Both the position numbers and the translations under genes were made by a program. Positions 41,222 through 48,892 of a stretch of DNA of 64,000 bases are shown in pieces (positions within the stretch are counted from its first letter, which is position 1; each line of letters opens with the position of its first letter). Source of the stretch: Rhodospirillales bacterium (lineage in GTDB: Bacteria > Pseudomonadota > Alphaproteobacteria > Micavibrionales > Micavibrionaceae); contig JACKIT010000001.1 of assembly GCA_020638335.1 (NCBI GenBank), positions 186,001 through 250,000 on the forward strand, given 5' to 3'. Under the pieces are notes generated by a model. That model worked only from the letters and a program-made list of their open reading frames with translations, was not told the origin of the DNA and ran no database searches.

Positions 41222-41448
41222 TAGCCGTGACTTTCTTTAAGGACAGTTTCAGCTTGCTGGATAATATTATCCAGCTTTTTGACAACGGCCTGCGTATCAA
41301 CGCCGTTGCCGTTTGCAGGGGCGGGTTGTGACACGCTAAACATATCGCGTTGTTGTCCGGACAGTGAGGCTTCAATATGACTGACTGAGCCTTCCAAACC
41401 ACCAATAGATTGTTCCAGCTTTACCAGAGCTTCGAGTATCTGAGACAC
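41221..41448 (-). CDS. small coiled-coil protein upstream of zapA
   Basis: The 75-residue protein is acidic and mostly helical: MSQILEALVKLEQSIGGLEG, a Ser/Gln/Pro-rich middle, and a second helix VVKKLDNIIQQAETVLKES. Alphaproteobacteria often carry a small gene of this kind (DUF4164-like) immediately upstream of zapA, presumed to act in division with it. The overlap with zapA (one base) supports joint expression. The function is inferred from position only. Confidence 0.75.
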   Translation of the reverse strand: MSQILEALVKLEQSIGGLEGSVSHIEASLSGQQRDMFSVSQPAPANGNGVDTQAVVKKLDNIIQQAETVLKESHG

Positions 41449-41797
41449 GGCGCACTTTCCTCTTGTTTATATGTGAATGGCCTTACGCTAACAGGCGCTT
41501 GGAATCTCCGTCAAGGGAGGGAAGACGTTTTTTCCCACTTAAACCACAGGAAAATCAGAGCATCATCCCGGAGGTGATGCGCAGCATCGCTTAAATCCCC
41601 GCCTTCACGGAGACAGACTATAGGGTCTGGAAAAAGTGCGCAGCTAAAGCTGTGCACATTATGGATACCCGCCGTGCAAACGCCTACGGCGCGCCGCGGG
41701 GATGACGGTGCTGTTGTCGAGATAGCGTCTTGACGCGGGCGGCGCTTGGCGGCATGGTGTGGCACACGATATTGCTTATACAGATGGACTTTCGTTG
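41449..41797. other. divergent intergenic region zapA operon-tkt
   Basis: This 349-bp gap separates two divergent operons and must hold promoters for both. It contains a degenerate GTCATCCC-type repeat: ATCATCCCGGAGG at 41563-41575 and a facing CGCGGGGATGAC at 41695-41706, with a CCGCC/GGCG-rich interior. A hairpin AGCTAAAGCT lies at about 41642-41651. I see no convincing gene here. An in-frame GTG at 41759 could extend tkt by 13 codons. Confidence 0.5.
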
Positions 41798-43789
41798 ATG
41801 ACCACACCCACCCTTTCCGAAACACAAATGAAATCTATGGCCAATGCCATTCGCGCCCTGTCGATGGACGCGGTGCAAAAGGCCAATTCAGGGCACCCGG
41901 GCGCGCCGATGGGGCTGGCCGATGTGGCGACCGTGCTGTATTCGAAGTTTTTGAAGTTCGATCCGAAAAATCCTGAATGGGCCGACCGTGACCGTTTCGT
42001 TCTGTCCGGCGGGCATGCTTCGATGTTGCTTTATTCTCTCAATTACCTGACGGGGTATGAGAAGATGACGCTGGAGCAGCTCAAGAATTTCCGTCAGATG
42101 GGCGCGATTACTGCCGGGCATCCGGAGGTTGAGGTTGAGGCCGGTATCGAGACCACTACCGGGCCGCTGGGTCAAGGCTTGGCTACAGCCGTCGGAATGG
42201 CGTTGGCTGAGCGAATTTTGAACGGGCGTTACGGTGATGCGCTTGTTGATCATTACACTTACGTGATGTGCGGCGATGGCGATTTGATGGAAGGGGTATC
42301 CCATGAAGCCTGCTCGCTGGCCGGGCATTTGAAGCTGAGCAAGATGATTGTGCTTTATGACGATAACGGCATTTGCATCGACGGTAAGACCGACCTGACC
42401 TTCATTGATGATACGACAAAGCGTTTTGAAGCTTATGGCTGGGATGTGCAGCATGTTTGCGGACATGATCATGCTTCGATTGAGGGCGCTATTGCCAAAG
42501 CCAAAACGACAGATACCCCATCGCTCATTCGCTGTGTAACGCATATCGGATTTGGTGCGCCGACCAAGCAGGACAGCAATAAAGCGCACGGTTCTCCGCT
42601 GGGTGATGATGAGATTAAGGGCACGCGGGAAAAGTTGGACTGGCCGCACGCGCCGTTTGTGATTCCAGATGAGATATTGGCCAACTGGCGGGCTGTGGGA
42701 GCGAAGAGCAAGGCGCTGTGTCATGACTGGAAGAACCGGTTGAACAGCCATGCGCAAAAAGATGCGTTTATGGGGGAGATGGCAATGGATATGGCCCCTG
42801 CTCTGGCGCCGTTGATTGCAAAGTTGAAGAGTGATTTTGCTGCGGAGAAGCCGAAGAAGGCAACGCGGCAGACTTCCGGCATGGTGTTGGAGGCGTTGAT
42901 TCCTGAGATCAATGCGTTGGTCGGCGGGTCGGCGGATTTGACCGGGTCGAACAATACCAAGGTGGCGGCATCCAAGGTCATCAATAAAGAGGATTATTCC
43001 GGCAACTATATCAATTACGGCGTGCGGGAATTTGGCATGGCCGCGTGTATGAACGGGCTGGCGCTGCATGGCGGGATTGTCCCGTATGCCGGGACGTTCC
43101 TGCAATTTGCGGATTACTCGCGACCTGCGATTCGTTTGGGCGCGTTGATGAAGCAGCGCGTTATCCATGTGATGACGCATGATTCGATCGGGCTGGGTGA
43201 GGATGGGCCGACGCACCAGCCGGTTGAGCATGTTGCTTCCTTACGCGCTATTCCCAATGTGTATGTGTTCCGTCCGTGTGACGGGATTGAAACGTCGGAG
43301 AGCTGGGAATGGGCCATCAATAAAAAGGATGCACCGTCTGTACTGGCCCTGACGCGTCAGGGTTTGCCGACGCTGTGTGAGGATCGCACGGAAAATATGG
43401 TGGCGCGCGGGGCGTATATATTGCGCGATTGCGAGGGCGAGCCGGAAGTGACGATTTTTGCTTCTGGTTCCGAAGTCATGCTGGCCGTAGAAGCGGCGGA
43501 GAAAATTGATGCGCGCGTACGGGTCGTGTCCGTGCCGTGTATGGATTTGTTCTATGAGAATGCGCAGAAAGACAGTGCCGATTTTGTGAAGCTGGTGTGC
43601 AATAACAGCGTCAAGATCGCAGTCGAGGCCGGGATTCGTCAGGGGTGGGATCGGATTATCGGGCCGCATTCCCACTTTATCGGCATGGACAGTTTTGGCG
43701 CCTCAGCCCCGGCGGAGGAATTGTATGAACATTTTGGCATTACGACGCAGGCGATTGTCGAGGCGGCGAATAGCAAATTGAAGAATTAA
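41798..43789 (+). CDS. tkt: transketolase
   Basis: Transketolase moves two-carbon units between sugar phosphates in the pentose phosphate and Calvin pathways using thiamine diphosphate. The 663-residue protein has the phosphate-binding NSGHPGAPMGLAD, TAGHPE, the ThDP motif GDGDLMEGVSHEACSLAGH (ending in DDN), SADLTGSN, the pyrimidine-domain NYGVREFGMAACMNGLALHGG, and MTHDSIGLGEDGPTHQPVEH. The ATG at 41798 is preferred to an upstream GTG. Its TAA stop touches the first base of an octamer-arm repeat, beyond which lies gap. No pgk follows, unlike in many relatives. Confidence 0.97.
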   Translation: MTTPTLSETQMKSMANAIRALSMDAVQKANSGHPGAPMGLADVATVLYSKFLKFDPKNPEWADRDRFVLSGGHASMLLYSLNYLTGYEKMTLEQLKNFRQMGAITAGHPEVEVEAGIETTTGPLGQGLATAVGMALAERILNGRYGDALVDHYTYVMCGDGDLMEGVSHEACSLAGHLKLSKMIVLYDDNGICIDGKTDLTFIDDTTKRFEAYGWDVQHVCGHDHASIEGAIAKAKTTDTPSLIRCVTHIGFGAPTKQDSNKAHGSPLGDDEIKGTREKLDWPHAPFVIPDEILANWRAVGAKSKALCHDWKNRLNSHAQKDAFMGEMAMDMAPALAPLIAKLKSDFAAEKPKKATRQTSGMVLEALIPEINALVGGSADLTGSNNTKVAASKVINKEDYSGNYINYGVREFGMAACMNGLALHGGIVPYAGTFLQFADYSRPAIRLGALMKQRVIHVMTHDSIGLGEDGPTHQPVEHVASLRAIPNVYVFRPCDGIETSESWEWAINKKDAPSVLALTRQGLPTLCEDRTENMVARGAYILRDCEGEPEVTIFASGSEVMLAVEAAEKIDARVRVVSVPCMDLFYENAQKDSADFVKLVCNNSVKIAVEAGIRQGWDRIIGPHSHFIGMDSFGASAPAEELYEHFGITTQAIVEAANSKLKN

Positions 43790-43931
43790 CGCGGAGGAAC
43801 GGAGTTTCGGAGAAAATTTTAAAGCGCCTCAGGCATTTATAAATTTTAGTCTTGATGTGATTTGTATTTATTGCGCCTTCGGCGCGGTTTTATAAGTCAA
43901 CTCCGTATCTTCGAAACTCCGCGTAAAATAA
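43789..43931. repeat. inverted repeat with arms of three octamers (copy 2)
   Basis: The left arm is ACGCGGAG, GAACGGAG, TTTCGGAG (43789-43812). The right arm is CTCCGTAT, CTTCGAAA, CTCCGCGT (43901-43924), followed by AAAATAA to 43931. The arms are 88 bp apart, against 15 bp in copy 1 at 4343-4415. The interior contains GCGCC-TTCG-GGCGC-like hairpin sequence at 43873-43886 followed by GGTTTTAT, which may terminate tkt transcription. Confidence 0.85.
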
Positions 43932-43945
43932 AAGAAAGGATCAAA

Positions 43946-44959
43946 ATGACATTACGCATTGGGATTAATGGGTTTGGGCGGATTGGCCGTTTGGTTGCGC
44001 GGGCGGTGTTTGAAGGCTATGCGGGGGACGATGTCGAGATTGTGGCGATTAACGATCCGGGCGGGAATTTCTTTCCGTTGCTGAAATACGATTCCATTCA
44101 CGGGCGGGCGCCTTTTGACGTCGAGCGCGATCTTGTGAACGATCACATTATGATTGACGGCAAGGTTATTCACCGGTTCCGCAGCCGCGACCCGAAGGAG
44201 CTAAAGTGGGGCGATGAAGGCGTTGATATCCTTCTGGAATGCACCGGCAAGTTTAAAGACCGCGAAGGTGCGCAGATGCACATGGATCAAGGGGCGATGA
44301 AGGTTCTGATTTCTGCGCCGGGTGAGGATGAAGACATCACAGTCGTTTATGGCGTGAACCACAATCTCATCCAAAAAGAGCACAAGATTGTTTCGAATGC
44401 CTCATGCACGACAAACTGTCTGGCCCCGGTGGCTTATGCCTTGCATAAAGAAATCGGCATCGAGAAAGGCTTTATGACGACGATTCATGCCTATACGGGG
44501 GATCAGAACCTTGTCGATGGCTCGCATAAGGACCCGTTGCGGGCGCGGGCGGCGGCAATGAGCATTATCCCCTCCTCTACCGGGGCAGCCAAAGCCGTGG
44601 GTAAGGTTTTGCCTGAGTTGGCCGGGAAGCTGGATGGCGTGGCGCTGCGTGTGCCAACCGCCAATGTTTCTCTGGTTGATTTGACGTTCCTGCCATCCAG
44701 GGCGACCAGCGTTGAAGAGGTTAACGCGGCGATGACCAAGTACGCGCGCGGGAAAATGAAAGGCGTTTTGGATGTTTATGACGATCCATGTGTGTCGATC
44801 GATTTTAACCATGATCCGCATTCTTCTATCTTTAGTCTGGACGGAACAAAAATCGTCGATGGCGATTTTGTCCGGGTGATGAGCTGGTATGATAATGAGT
44901 GGGGTTTTTCCTGCCGGATGCTCGATACGGCACTAAAAATGCATAAAGTGGGTTATTAA
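43946..44959 (+). CDS. gap: glyceraldehyde-3-phosphate dehydrogenase
   Basis: GAPDH oxidises glyceraldehyde-3-phosphate to 1,3-bisphosphoglycerate. The 338-residue protein has the cofactor fold MTLRIGINGFGRIGRLVARA, the active-site SNASCTTNCLAPVA with catalytic Cys154, and the later HAYTGDQNLVDGSHKD and RAAAMSIIPSSTGAAKAVG phosphate-binding loops. The cofactor-specificity loop reads AINDPGG, so NAD use is likely but dual specificity cannot be excluded. The ATG at 43946 has AAAGGA 7 nt upstream; the open frame further upstream is repeat sequence. It is the typical single-copy gap next to tkt. Confidence 0.97.
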   Translation: MTLRIGINGFGRIGRLVARAVFEGYAGDDVEIVAINDPGGNFFPLLKYDSIHGRAPFDVERDLVNDHIMIDGKVIHRFRSRDPKELKWGDEGVDILLECTGKFKDREGAQMHMDQGAMKVLISAPGEDEDITVVYGVNHNLIQKEHKIVSNASCTTNCLAPVAYALHKEIGIEKGFMTTIHAYTGDQNLVDGSHKDPLRARAAAMSIIPSSTGAAKAVGKVLPELAGKLDGVALRVPTANVSLVDLTFLPSRATSVEEVNAAMTKYARGKMKGVLDVYDDPCVSIDFNHDPHSSIFSLDGTKIVDGDFVRVMSWYDNEWGFSCRMLDTALKMHKVGY

Positions 44960-45001
44960 ATATCACTTTTTAAATATCCCTAAAAAATACATTTGATTTT
45001 G

Positions 45002-45030
45002 TTGACAGGGAGCGAATCGCTGACCATAGT
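45002..45030 (+). promoter_or_regulatory. promoter of a possible small RNA after gap
   Basis: TTGACA at 45002-45007 and CATAGT at 45025-45030 are 17 bp apart. Transcription would start near 45037 and reach the terminator at 45057-45096 after only about 60 nt. Confidence 0.5.
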
Positions 45031-45036
45031 TATGGT

Positions 45037-45096
45037 TCTAAACCGTTCTCCGTGGCAAAGCCGGTCTGTGAAGTTCATTTCCAGGCCGGCTTTTTT
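45037..45096 (+). ncRNA. candidate small RNA between gap and the 60-aa gene
   Basis: The region between a vegetative-type promoter and an intrinsic terminator is about 60 nt and contains no open frame. The RNA would comprise a short single-stranded 5' part and the terminator hairpin. It may be an independent small RNA, or the promoter may be fortuitous and the hairpin only the terminator of gap. The outline resembles the candidate at 60015-60075. Confidence 0.4.
45057..45096 (+). terminator. intrinsic terminator after gap / candidate small RNA
   Basis: The stem AAAGCCGG (45057-45064) pairs with CCGGCTTT (45086-45093), with a 21-nt loop, and a run of six T follows. It would end transcription from gap and from the promoter at 45002. 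Confidence 0.75.
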
Positions 45097-45169
45097 ATGC
45101 GCACACTCCTGTTAAATGCTATAAATTATTACATACAAGGCGTATATATTAACAAATTCTCAAATTTTC

Positions 45170-45199
45170 TTGCATTTTTTAGCGAAGATGCGCTATAAG
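45170..45199 (+). promoter_or_regulatory. promoter of the 60-aa protein gene
   Basis: TTGCAT at 45170-45175 and TATAAG at 45194-45199 are 18 bp apart, in a very AT-rich stretch. The start would be near 45206, leaving about 33 nt of leader before the ATG at 45239. Confidence 0.55.
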
Positions 45200-45238
45200 G
45201 TAGATGTGTATTATGTTTATTGATTTGAGATCGTAGAG

Positions 45239-45421
45239 ATGGCAAGTGCATTAAAAACATCAAAGATAGCCTTCGGCGCGGCGCATGCTGGTGGCGTTAG
45301 CGATGTTGACGTATCCCTTTCTCATGCGCCTGACGTTTTGAAATCTTTTGGAAGAAGCAGCGGAAGCATTATTTACGATTCTTTCGGTGCAGTGAACAAC
45401 TTCGGCACGCTTGCCCGCTAA
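45239..45421 (+). CDS. stand-alone 60-aa protein of unknown function
   Basis: I recognise no family. The 60-residue product (MASALKTSKIAFGAAHAGG, then DVDVSLSHAPDVLKSFGRSSG, then IIYDSFGAVNNFGTLAR) has no Cys or Trp and no membrane helix, and is rich in Ser, Ala and Gly. The gene is a complete unit: a promoter at 45170-45199 and a perfect 11-bp-stem terminator at 45449-45482 flank it, separate from gap before and the aldolase after. Such insulation argues that it is a real, regulated small gene. The ribosome-binding site is weak. It occupies the place where pgk often sits. Confidence 0.6.
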   Translation: MASALKTSKIAFGAAHAGGVSDVDVSLSHAPDVLKSFGRSSGSIIYDSFGAVNNFGTLAR

Positions 45422-45448
45422 TTAAATCCCCTTGCCCCTCATGCGTAG

Positions 45449-45482
45449 ATTGGCTATACACAAAGCGTATAGCCAATTTTTT
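45449..45482 (+). terminator. intrinsic terminator after the 60-aa gene
   Basis: A perfect 11-bp stem, ATTGGCTATAC (45449-45459) with GTATAGCCAAT (45467-45477), encloses a 7-nt loop and runs into six T. It isolates the small gene from the aldolase gene 27 bp downstream. Confidence 0.85.
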
Positions 45483-45508
45483 GTTTTTAATTCGATGGGG
45501 TGCTCTTC

Positions 45509-46423
45509 ATGTCAAACGCTGAACAACTTGCCAAAATTTCCAATGCCAACGGTTTTATCGCCGCGCTGGACCAAAGCGGGGGGTCGACGCCCAAGGCGCT
45601 GAAAAATTATGGTGTGGATGAGAGCGCCTACAGCAATGACGATGAGATGTTCGCCAAGGTGCATGAAATGCGTACGCGAATTATCAAGGCCCCGGCGTTT
45701 AATGGTGAGAAGATTCTCGGTGCGATTTTGTTTGAAAAGACAATGGATAGCGCCATCGATGGCACGCCAACTGCGCAGTATTTGTGGGAAGAGCTTGACA
45801 TTGTGCCGTTTTTGAAGGTGGATAAGGGGCTGGATGATGAGGCGGACGGTGTGCAGTTGATGAAGCCGATGCCGGAGCTGGATACGCTTTTGGAACGCGC
45901 GAATGCTATGGGGATTTTCGGGACCAAGATGCGCTCAGTGATTAATAGCGCGTCTGAAAGCGGGATTGCGGCAGTGATTGCGCAGCAGTTTGAGGTTGGC
46001 AAGCAGATTTTGGATCACGGGCTGGTGCCGATCATTGAGCCGGAGGTGAATATCAAGGCTGGCGACAAGGGCGAATGTGAACGCATTATGAAGGCGGAGA
46101 TTTTGAAGCAGTTGGATGCTCTGAGCGATAATCAGAAAATTATGCTGAAGCTGACTTTGCCGGAAGAAGCGAATTTCTTTGCTGAATTGATCGCGCATCC
46201 GAATGTGTTGCGGGTGGTGGCGCTGTCGGGCGGGTATAGCCTTGATGAGTCTTGCAAGCGTTTGGCCGAAAATGACGGCATGATTGCAAGTTTCTCACGC
46301 GCGCTGTCCAATGATTTGCGCGCGCAGCAAAGCGATGCGGAGTTTAACGCAGCGCTGAGCAATGCGATTGACAAGATTTACGCGGCATCTGTGGGAAGCG
46401 CGGCAGCAACACAGGCGGCTTAA
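45509..46423 (+). CDS. fda: class I fructose-bisphosphate aldolase
   Basis: This Schiff-base aldolase splits fructose-1,6-bisphosphate. The 304-residue protein resembles the bacterial class I type of Staphylococcus: FIAALDQSGGSTPKALKNYG at the start, TRIIKAPAFNGEKILGAILFE, the LVPIIEPEVNIKAGDK strand, and the lysine in IMLKLTLPE that forms the Schiff base, then VVALSGGYSLDESCKRL. It is not related to the zinc class II enzyme. The ATG at 45509 is chosen over one three codons upstream because it gives the family start. It lies with tkt and gap but without pgk. Confidence 0.94.
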   Translation: MSNAEQLAKISNANGFIAALDQSGGSTPKALKNYGVDESAYSNDDEMFAKVHEMRTRIIKAPAFNGEKILGAILFEKTMDSAIDGTPTAQYLWEELDIVPFLKVDKGLDDEADGVQLMKPMPELDTLLERANAMGIFGTKMRSVINSASESGIAAVIAQQFEVGKQILDHGLVPIIEPEVNIKAGDKGECERIMKAEILKQLDALSDNQKIMLKLTLPEEANFFAELIAHPNVLRVVALSGGYSLDESCKRLAENDGMIASFSRALSNDLRAQQSDAEFNAALSNAIDKIYAASVGSAAATQAA

Positions 46424-46442
46424 GAACGGCAACGGGAAATGT

Positions 46443-46470
46443 AAACCTGCCTTTATGGGGCTGGTTTTGT
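46443..46470. terminator. terminator between fda and the convergent unknown gene
   Basis: AACC-T-GCC (46444-46451) pairs with GGC-T-GGTT (46459-46466) with one T-T mismatch, flanked by AAA on one side and TTTTGTTCTTTT on the other. It lies in the 51-bp gap between convergent genes and could act in both directions. Confidence 0.6.
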
Positions 46471-46474
46471 TCTT

Positions 46475-47230
46475 TTATTTCGTATAATCAAGGGCCGGCA
46501 ATAACCGCTTATCACTATCATAGAGCCAATCTCTTAAATTTGGCGTCTTGGGGATCGATTGCCATGTATCAGAATATTTCATAAACCTTAGCGCCTCGGG
46601 TGTTTCCAACTCACTAAGCATTTCCTTATACGTACCTGATTGCGCACCTGGACCACCCGCAATCATGCAGGCTCTAAAATACGCCATCGGGTCGACAGCA
46701 AACATAAATTCTTCCTTAGCCTGCACAGGGCATCGTTTTGCTAACCCATGAAACGCACCACCTACTAGCTTTTTAACATCTGTTAGAGCGCTCTCATCTA
46801 TTCCAGCCGCGATCTCTACGACCTCGCTTCTGGACATCGTTTTCACCAACTCTAATATATGATTTTCAGGAATTCTACGCACAGTATTATTAAAGATTAA
46901 CCCTAGACGTTCGCTATGGAGAAGCTTGGTGTCCATGTATTCAGCATATTTACGGAAGCTTGTTCTTATGTCAGCATCATTAAGAAGCATTTGAACATTC
47001 GGTAGAAGCTCAGGAAGATTAATCTCACTATTTCTCAATTGCTCGTAATTCTCGATCAACCTATCATGGCTGCCATTAACTGCGTCAAAATCGCCATTTC
47101 TTGAAATCTTCCGCCAGTGACCTAAAGTTTCATTAAAACGCTTAGGGTTTATAGGCTTAATAATCCAGTCCAATCTACTGCTTCTTCTTATAAATTTATC
47201 AAATTTATCAAGTGTCTCGAATAGTCCCAT
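46475..47230 (-). CDS. hypothetical protein, 251 aa
   Basis: I recognise no family. The protein is soluble, without signal peptide or membrane segment, and looks mainly helical. Notable segments are WIIKPINPKRFNETLGHWRKIS, NNTVRRIPENHILELVKTMS and FMFAVDPMAYFRACMIAGG. The ATG at 47230 is chosen because AAGGAG lies 7 nt upstream; an ATG two codons earlier is only 1 nt from that site. It stands alone between fda (convergent) and epmA (same strand, 81 bp further downstream of epmA's neighbour gap). The sequence is more AT-rich than the flanking genes, hinting at recent transfer. Confidence 0.75.
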   Translation of the reverse strand: MGLFETLDKFDKFIRRSSRLDWIIKPINPKRFNETLGHWRKISRNGDFDAVNGSHDRLIENYEQLRNSEINLPELLPNVQMLLNDADIRTSFRKYAEYMDTKLLHSERLGLIFNNTVRRIPENHILELVKTMSRSEVVEIAAGIDESALTDVKKLVGGAFHGLAKRCPVQAKEEFMFAVDPMAYFRACMIAGGPGAQSGTYKEMLSELETPEALRFMKYSDTWQSIPKTPNLRDWLYDSDKRLLPALDYTK

Positions 47231-47317
47231 CGGCATACTCCTTAAGTTACGCTAAAAAATTTTATAGAGTCGCATAACATACTATTTTTCCTGCCACAAT
47301 CAATAGTTATCCCCTTT

Positions 47318-48313
47318 CTAGCCCTGCACCCACAGAACCTGCTCAATCGTTTTAGCACCTGTGGCCAGCATGATGAGGCGGTCGATGCCCAGAGCTATTC
47401 CGGCGCTTTCGGGCAATCCGTGTTCGAGGGCGGCGAGGAAATCTTCATCCAAAGGATAGCTTTCGCCGTACAGACGCTCTTTTTCGGCCATATCGGTAGT
47501 GAAGCGAGTGCGTTGTTCGGTGGCATCGGTGAGTTCGGAAAAGGCGTTGGCGAGTTCAACGCCGCACACATACAGCTCGAAACGCTCCGCAAAGCGGGGG
47601 TCTTCAGGTTTCTTGCGTGACAATGCGGCCATGGATGCGGGGTAGTCGTGGAGGATGGTTGGGACGCTGCGGCCCAGATAGGGTTCGATTTTCTCAGCCA
47701 TGACAGCATGGAAGATATCGTCCCAATTATCGGTTTCGAGCGTGCGCACCCCAATCGCTTTTGCTGCTGCACCAAATCCCCTCACCCCATCCCTCTCCCC
47801 AAGGAGAGGGAGCAAGTCAATATTTGCATATTGTTTGAAGGCTTCGCAGACGGTTATCCGCTGCCAGGAAGCGTAAGGGTCACAGGTTTGTCCGTTATGG
47901 CGAAATTCCTTGATATTCAACGCGTGCAGGAGATTTTCGCAATCTTGCATAATATCGGTGTAATCGGCCTGCGCCCTGTACCATTCGATCATCGTAAATT
48001 CTGGATTATGGAGCTTTGTACGCTCTTCGCGGCGGAAAACCGGGCAAATCTGGTAGATTTTGGGGAGGCCGGCGACGAGGAGCTTTTTCATCGCGAATTC
48101 CGGGCTGTTGTGCAAGTAGCATGCATCCTTGGGCCCGTTTCCGAGCTTATAGGCGTGTATATGGACATCTGCGCCGGGCATGGTTTGCAGGATGGGGGTT
48201 TGAACCTCCAAAAACCCTTGCGCGTCGAAATGTGCGCGAATGCCTGAAATCAGGCGCATACGCGCCTCAAGATACGGTTTTTTGGTTTCAAAATTATGCG
48301 GAAGCCACCACAT
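47318..48313 (-). CDS. epmA: EF-P lysine ligase EpmA with an in-frame insert
   Basis: EpmA attaches beta-lysine to EF-P. The 331-residue protein is a lysyl-tRNA-synthetase-like catalytic domain without the anticodon domain: motif 1 region EVQTPILQTMPG, motif 2 FRREERTKLHNPEFTMIEWY at about 93-112, and motif 3 GIALGIDRLIMLATG near the C-terminus. Residues 167-180 (LLPLLGERDGVRGF) are encoded by a CCCTCTCC palindrome at 47774-47815 and do not look like native EpmA. They fall between catalytic segments in a surface loop, so activity may survive. EF-P with Lys33 is encoded at 12098. No canonical epmB adjoins it. Confidence 0.94.
   Translation of the reverse strand: MWWLPHNFETKKPYLEARMRLISGIRAHFDAQGFLEVQTPILQTMPGADVHIHAYKLGNGPKDACYLHNSPEFAMKKLLVAGLPKIYQICPVFRREERTKLHNPEFTMIEWYRAQADYTDIMQDCENLLHALNIKEFRHNGQTCDPYASWQRITVCEAFKQYANIDLLPLLGERDGVRGFGAAAKAIGVRTLETDNWDDIFHAVMAEKIEPYLGRSVPTILHDYPASMAALSRKKPEDPRFAERFELYVCGVELANAFSELTDATEQRTRFTTDMAEKERLYGESYPLDEDFLAALEHGLPESAGIALGIDRLIMLATGAKTIEQVLWVQG
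47774..47815. repeat. CCCTCTCC palindrome inserted in epmA
   Basis: CCCTCTCC (47791-47798) and GGAGAGGG (47803-47810) flank a 4-bp loop, with CCCCTCACCCC upstream. It is the same type as the element in ruvA (35225-35293), is shorter, and again leaves the reading frame open. Confidence 0.8.
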
Positions 48314-48314
48314 G

Positions 48315-48384
48315 AAAGGTACAAGTTTCCAGTTACAAGGTTCAAGACAAATTCCTTGTACCCTGTAGCTGGCATCTTGTAACT
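48315..48384. repeat. inverted repeat with TACAAG units before epmA
   Basis: AAGGTACAAG, GTTACAAGG and GGTTCAAG occur within 48315-48345, and their complements CCTTGTACC and CTTGTAACT at 48354-48384 face them. It lies between the divergent epmA and rpmE genes and may hold control sequences for both. It resembles the other tandem-unit arms in the window, though less regular. Confidence 0.65.
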
Positions 48385-48452
48385 AAAAAAGCTCTTGTAT
48401 TTCCCCTGTAAGGCCGCTATAAAGCGCATTCAGAATTTAAGGAGATAATGCT

Positions 48453-48710
48453 ATGAAAGCCGATATTCACCCCGACTACCATGACATTAAAGTTGTGATG
48501 ACAGACGGCACAGAATACACAACCCGCAGCACTTATGGCAAGGAAGGTGACGTGATCAAGCTCGACGTCGATCCGTTGACGCATCCTGCGTGGCAAGGTG
48601 GAACAGGTAAAGTGGTTGAAAAAGGTCAGCTTTCCAAGTTTGAAAAACGTTTTGGGAATTTTGGTCTGGGTGAAGACCAGAAGTCTGAAAAAGCCGACGA
48701 AAAGAAGTAA
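48453..48710 (+). CDS. rpmE: 50S ribosomal protein L31
   Basis: L31 bridges the central protuberance and the 30S head. The 85-residue protein starts MKADIHPDYHDIKVVMTDG and continues TEYTTRSTYGKEGDVIKLDVDP, then HPAWQGGTGKV, as in alphaproteobacterial L31. The zinc-binding cysteines of the C+ type are missing, so this is the zinc-independent form. A good AAGGAG site lies at 48439-48444. The Lys/Glu/Asp-rich tail after about 70 is unconserved. An intrinsic terminator follows. Confidence 0.96.
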   Translation: MKADIHPDYHDIKVVMTDGTEYTTRSTYGKEGDVIKLDVDPLTHPAWQGGTGKVVEKGQLSKFEKRFGNFGLGEDQKSEKADEKK

Positions 48711-48737
48711 GCCGCTTTTTACAGCGCTGAAAAATGT

Positions 48738-48768
48738 AAAAACGCCCCGGTTTCGTGGGCGTTTTTTT
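48738..48768 (+). terminator. intrinsic terminator after rpmE
   Basis: AAACGCCC (48740-48747) pairs with GGGCGTTT (48757-48764), with a 9-nt loop, and the T-run continues to 48768. It lies 27 bp after the rpmE stop. Confidence 0.85.
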
Positions 48769-48892
48769 ATGTTGTGCTGCCTTATCATTGCAAGAAAGCG
48801 CATAGCGCTGACGCGGTAATCTATCCCTAAAGCCTGCTCAAGAGATGGATTTCTTCCCCCCGCATTCGCGGGGGGCGCAATGACGCGGTGTA

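Noticed and set aside
41888..43231. A 447-codon open frame on the minus strand
   Set aside because: It is entirely antisense to tkt, whose motifs are intact. The translated sequence is Arg/His/Gln-rich without known domains, as expected from the opposite strand of a gene with strong codon bias.
43862..43945. In-frame N-terminal extension of gap
   Set aside because: These codons come from the octamer repeat arm, and the ATG at 43946 has a good ribosome-binding site and gives the normal GAPDH start.
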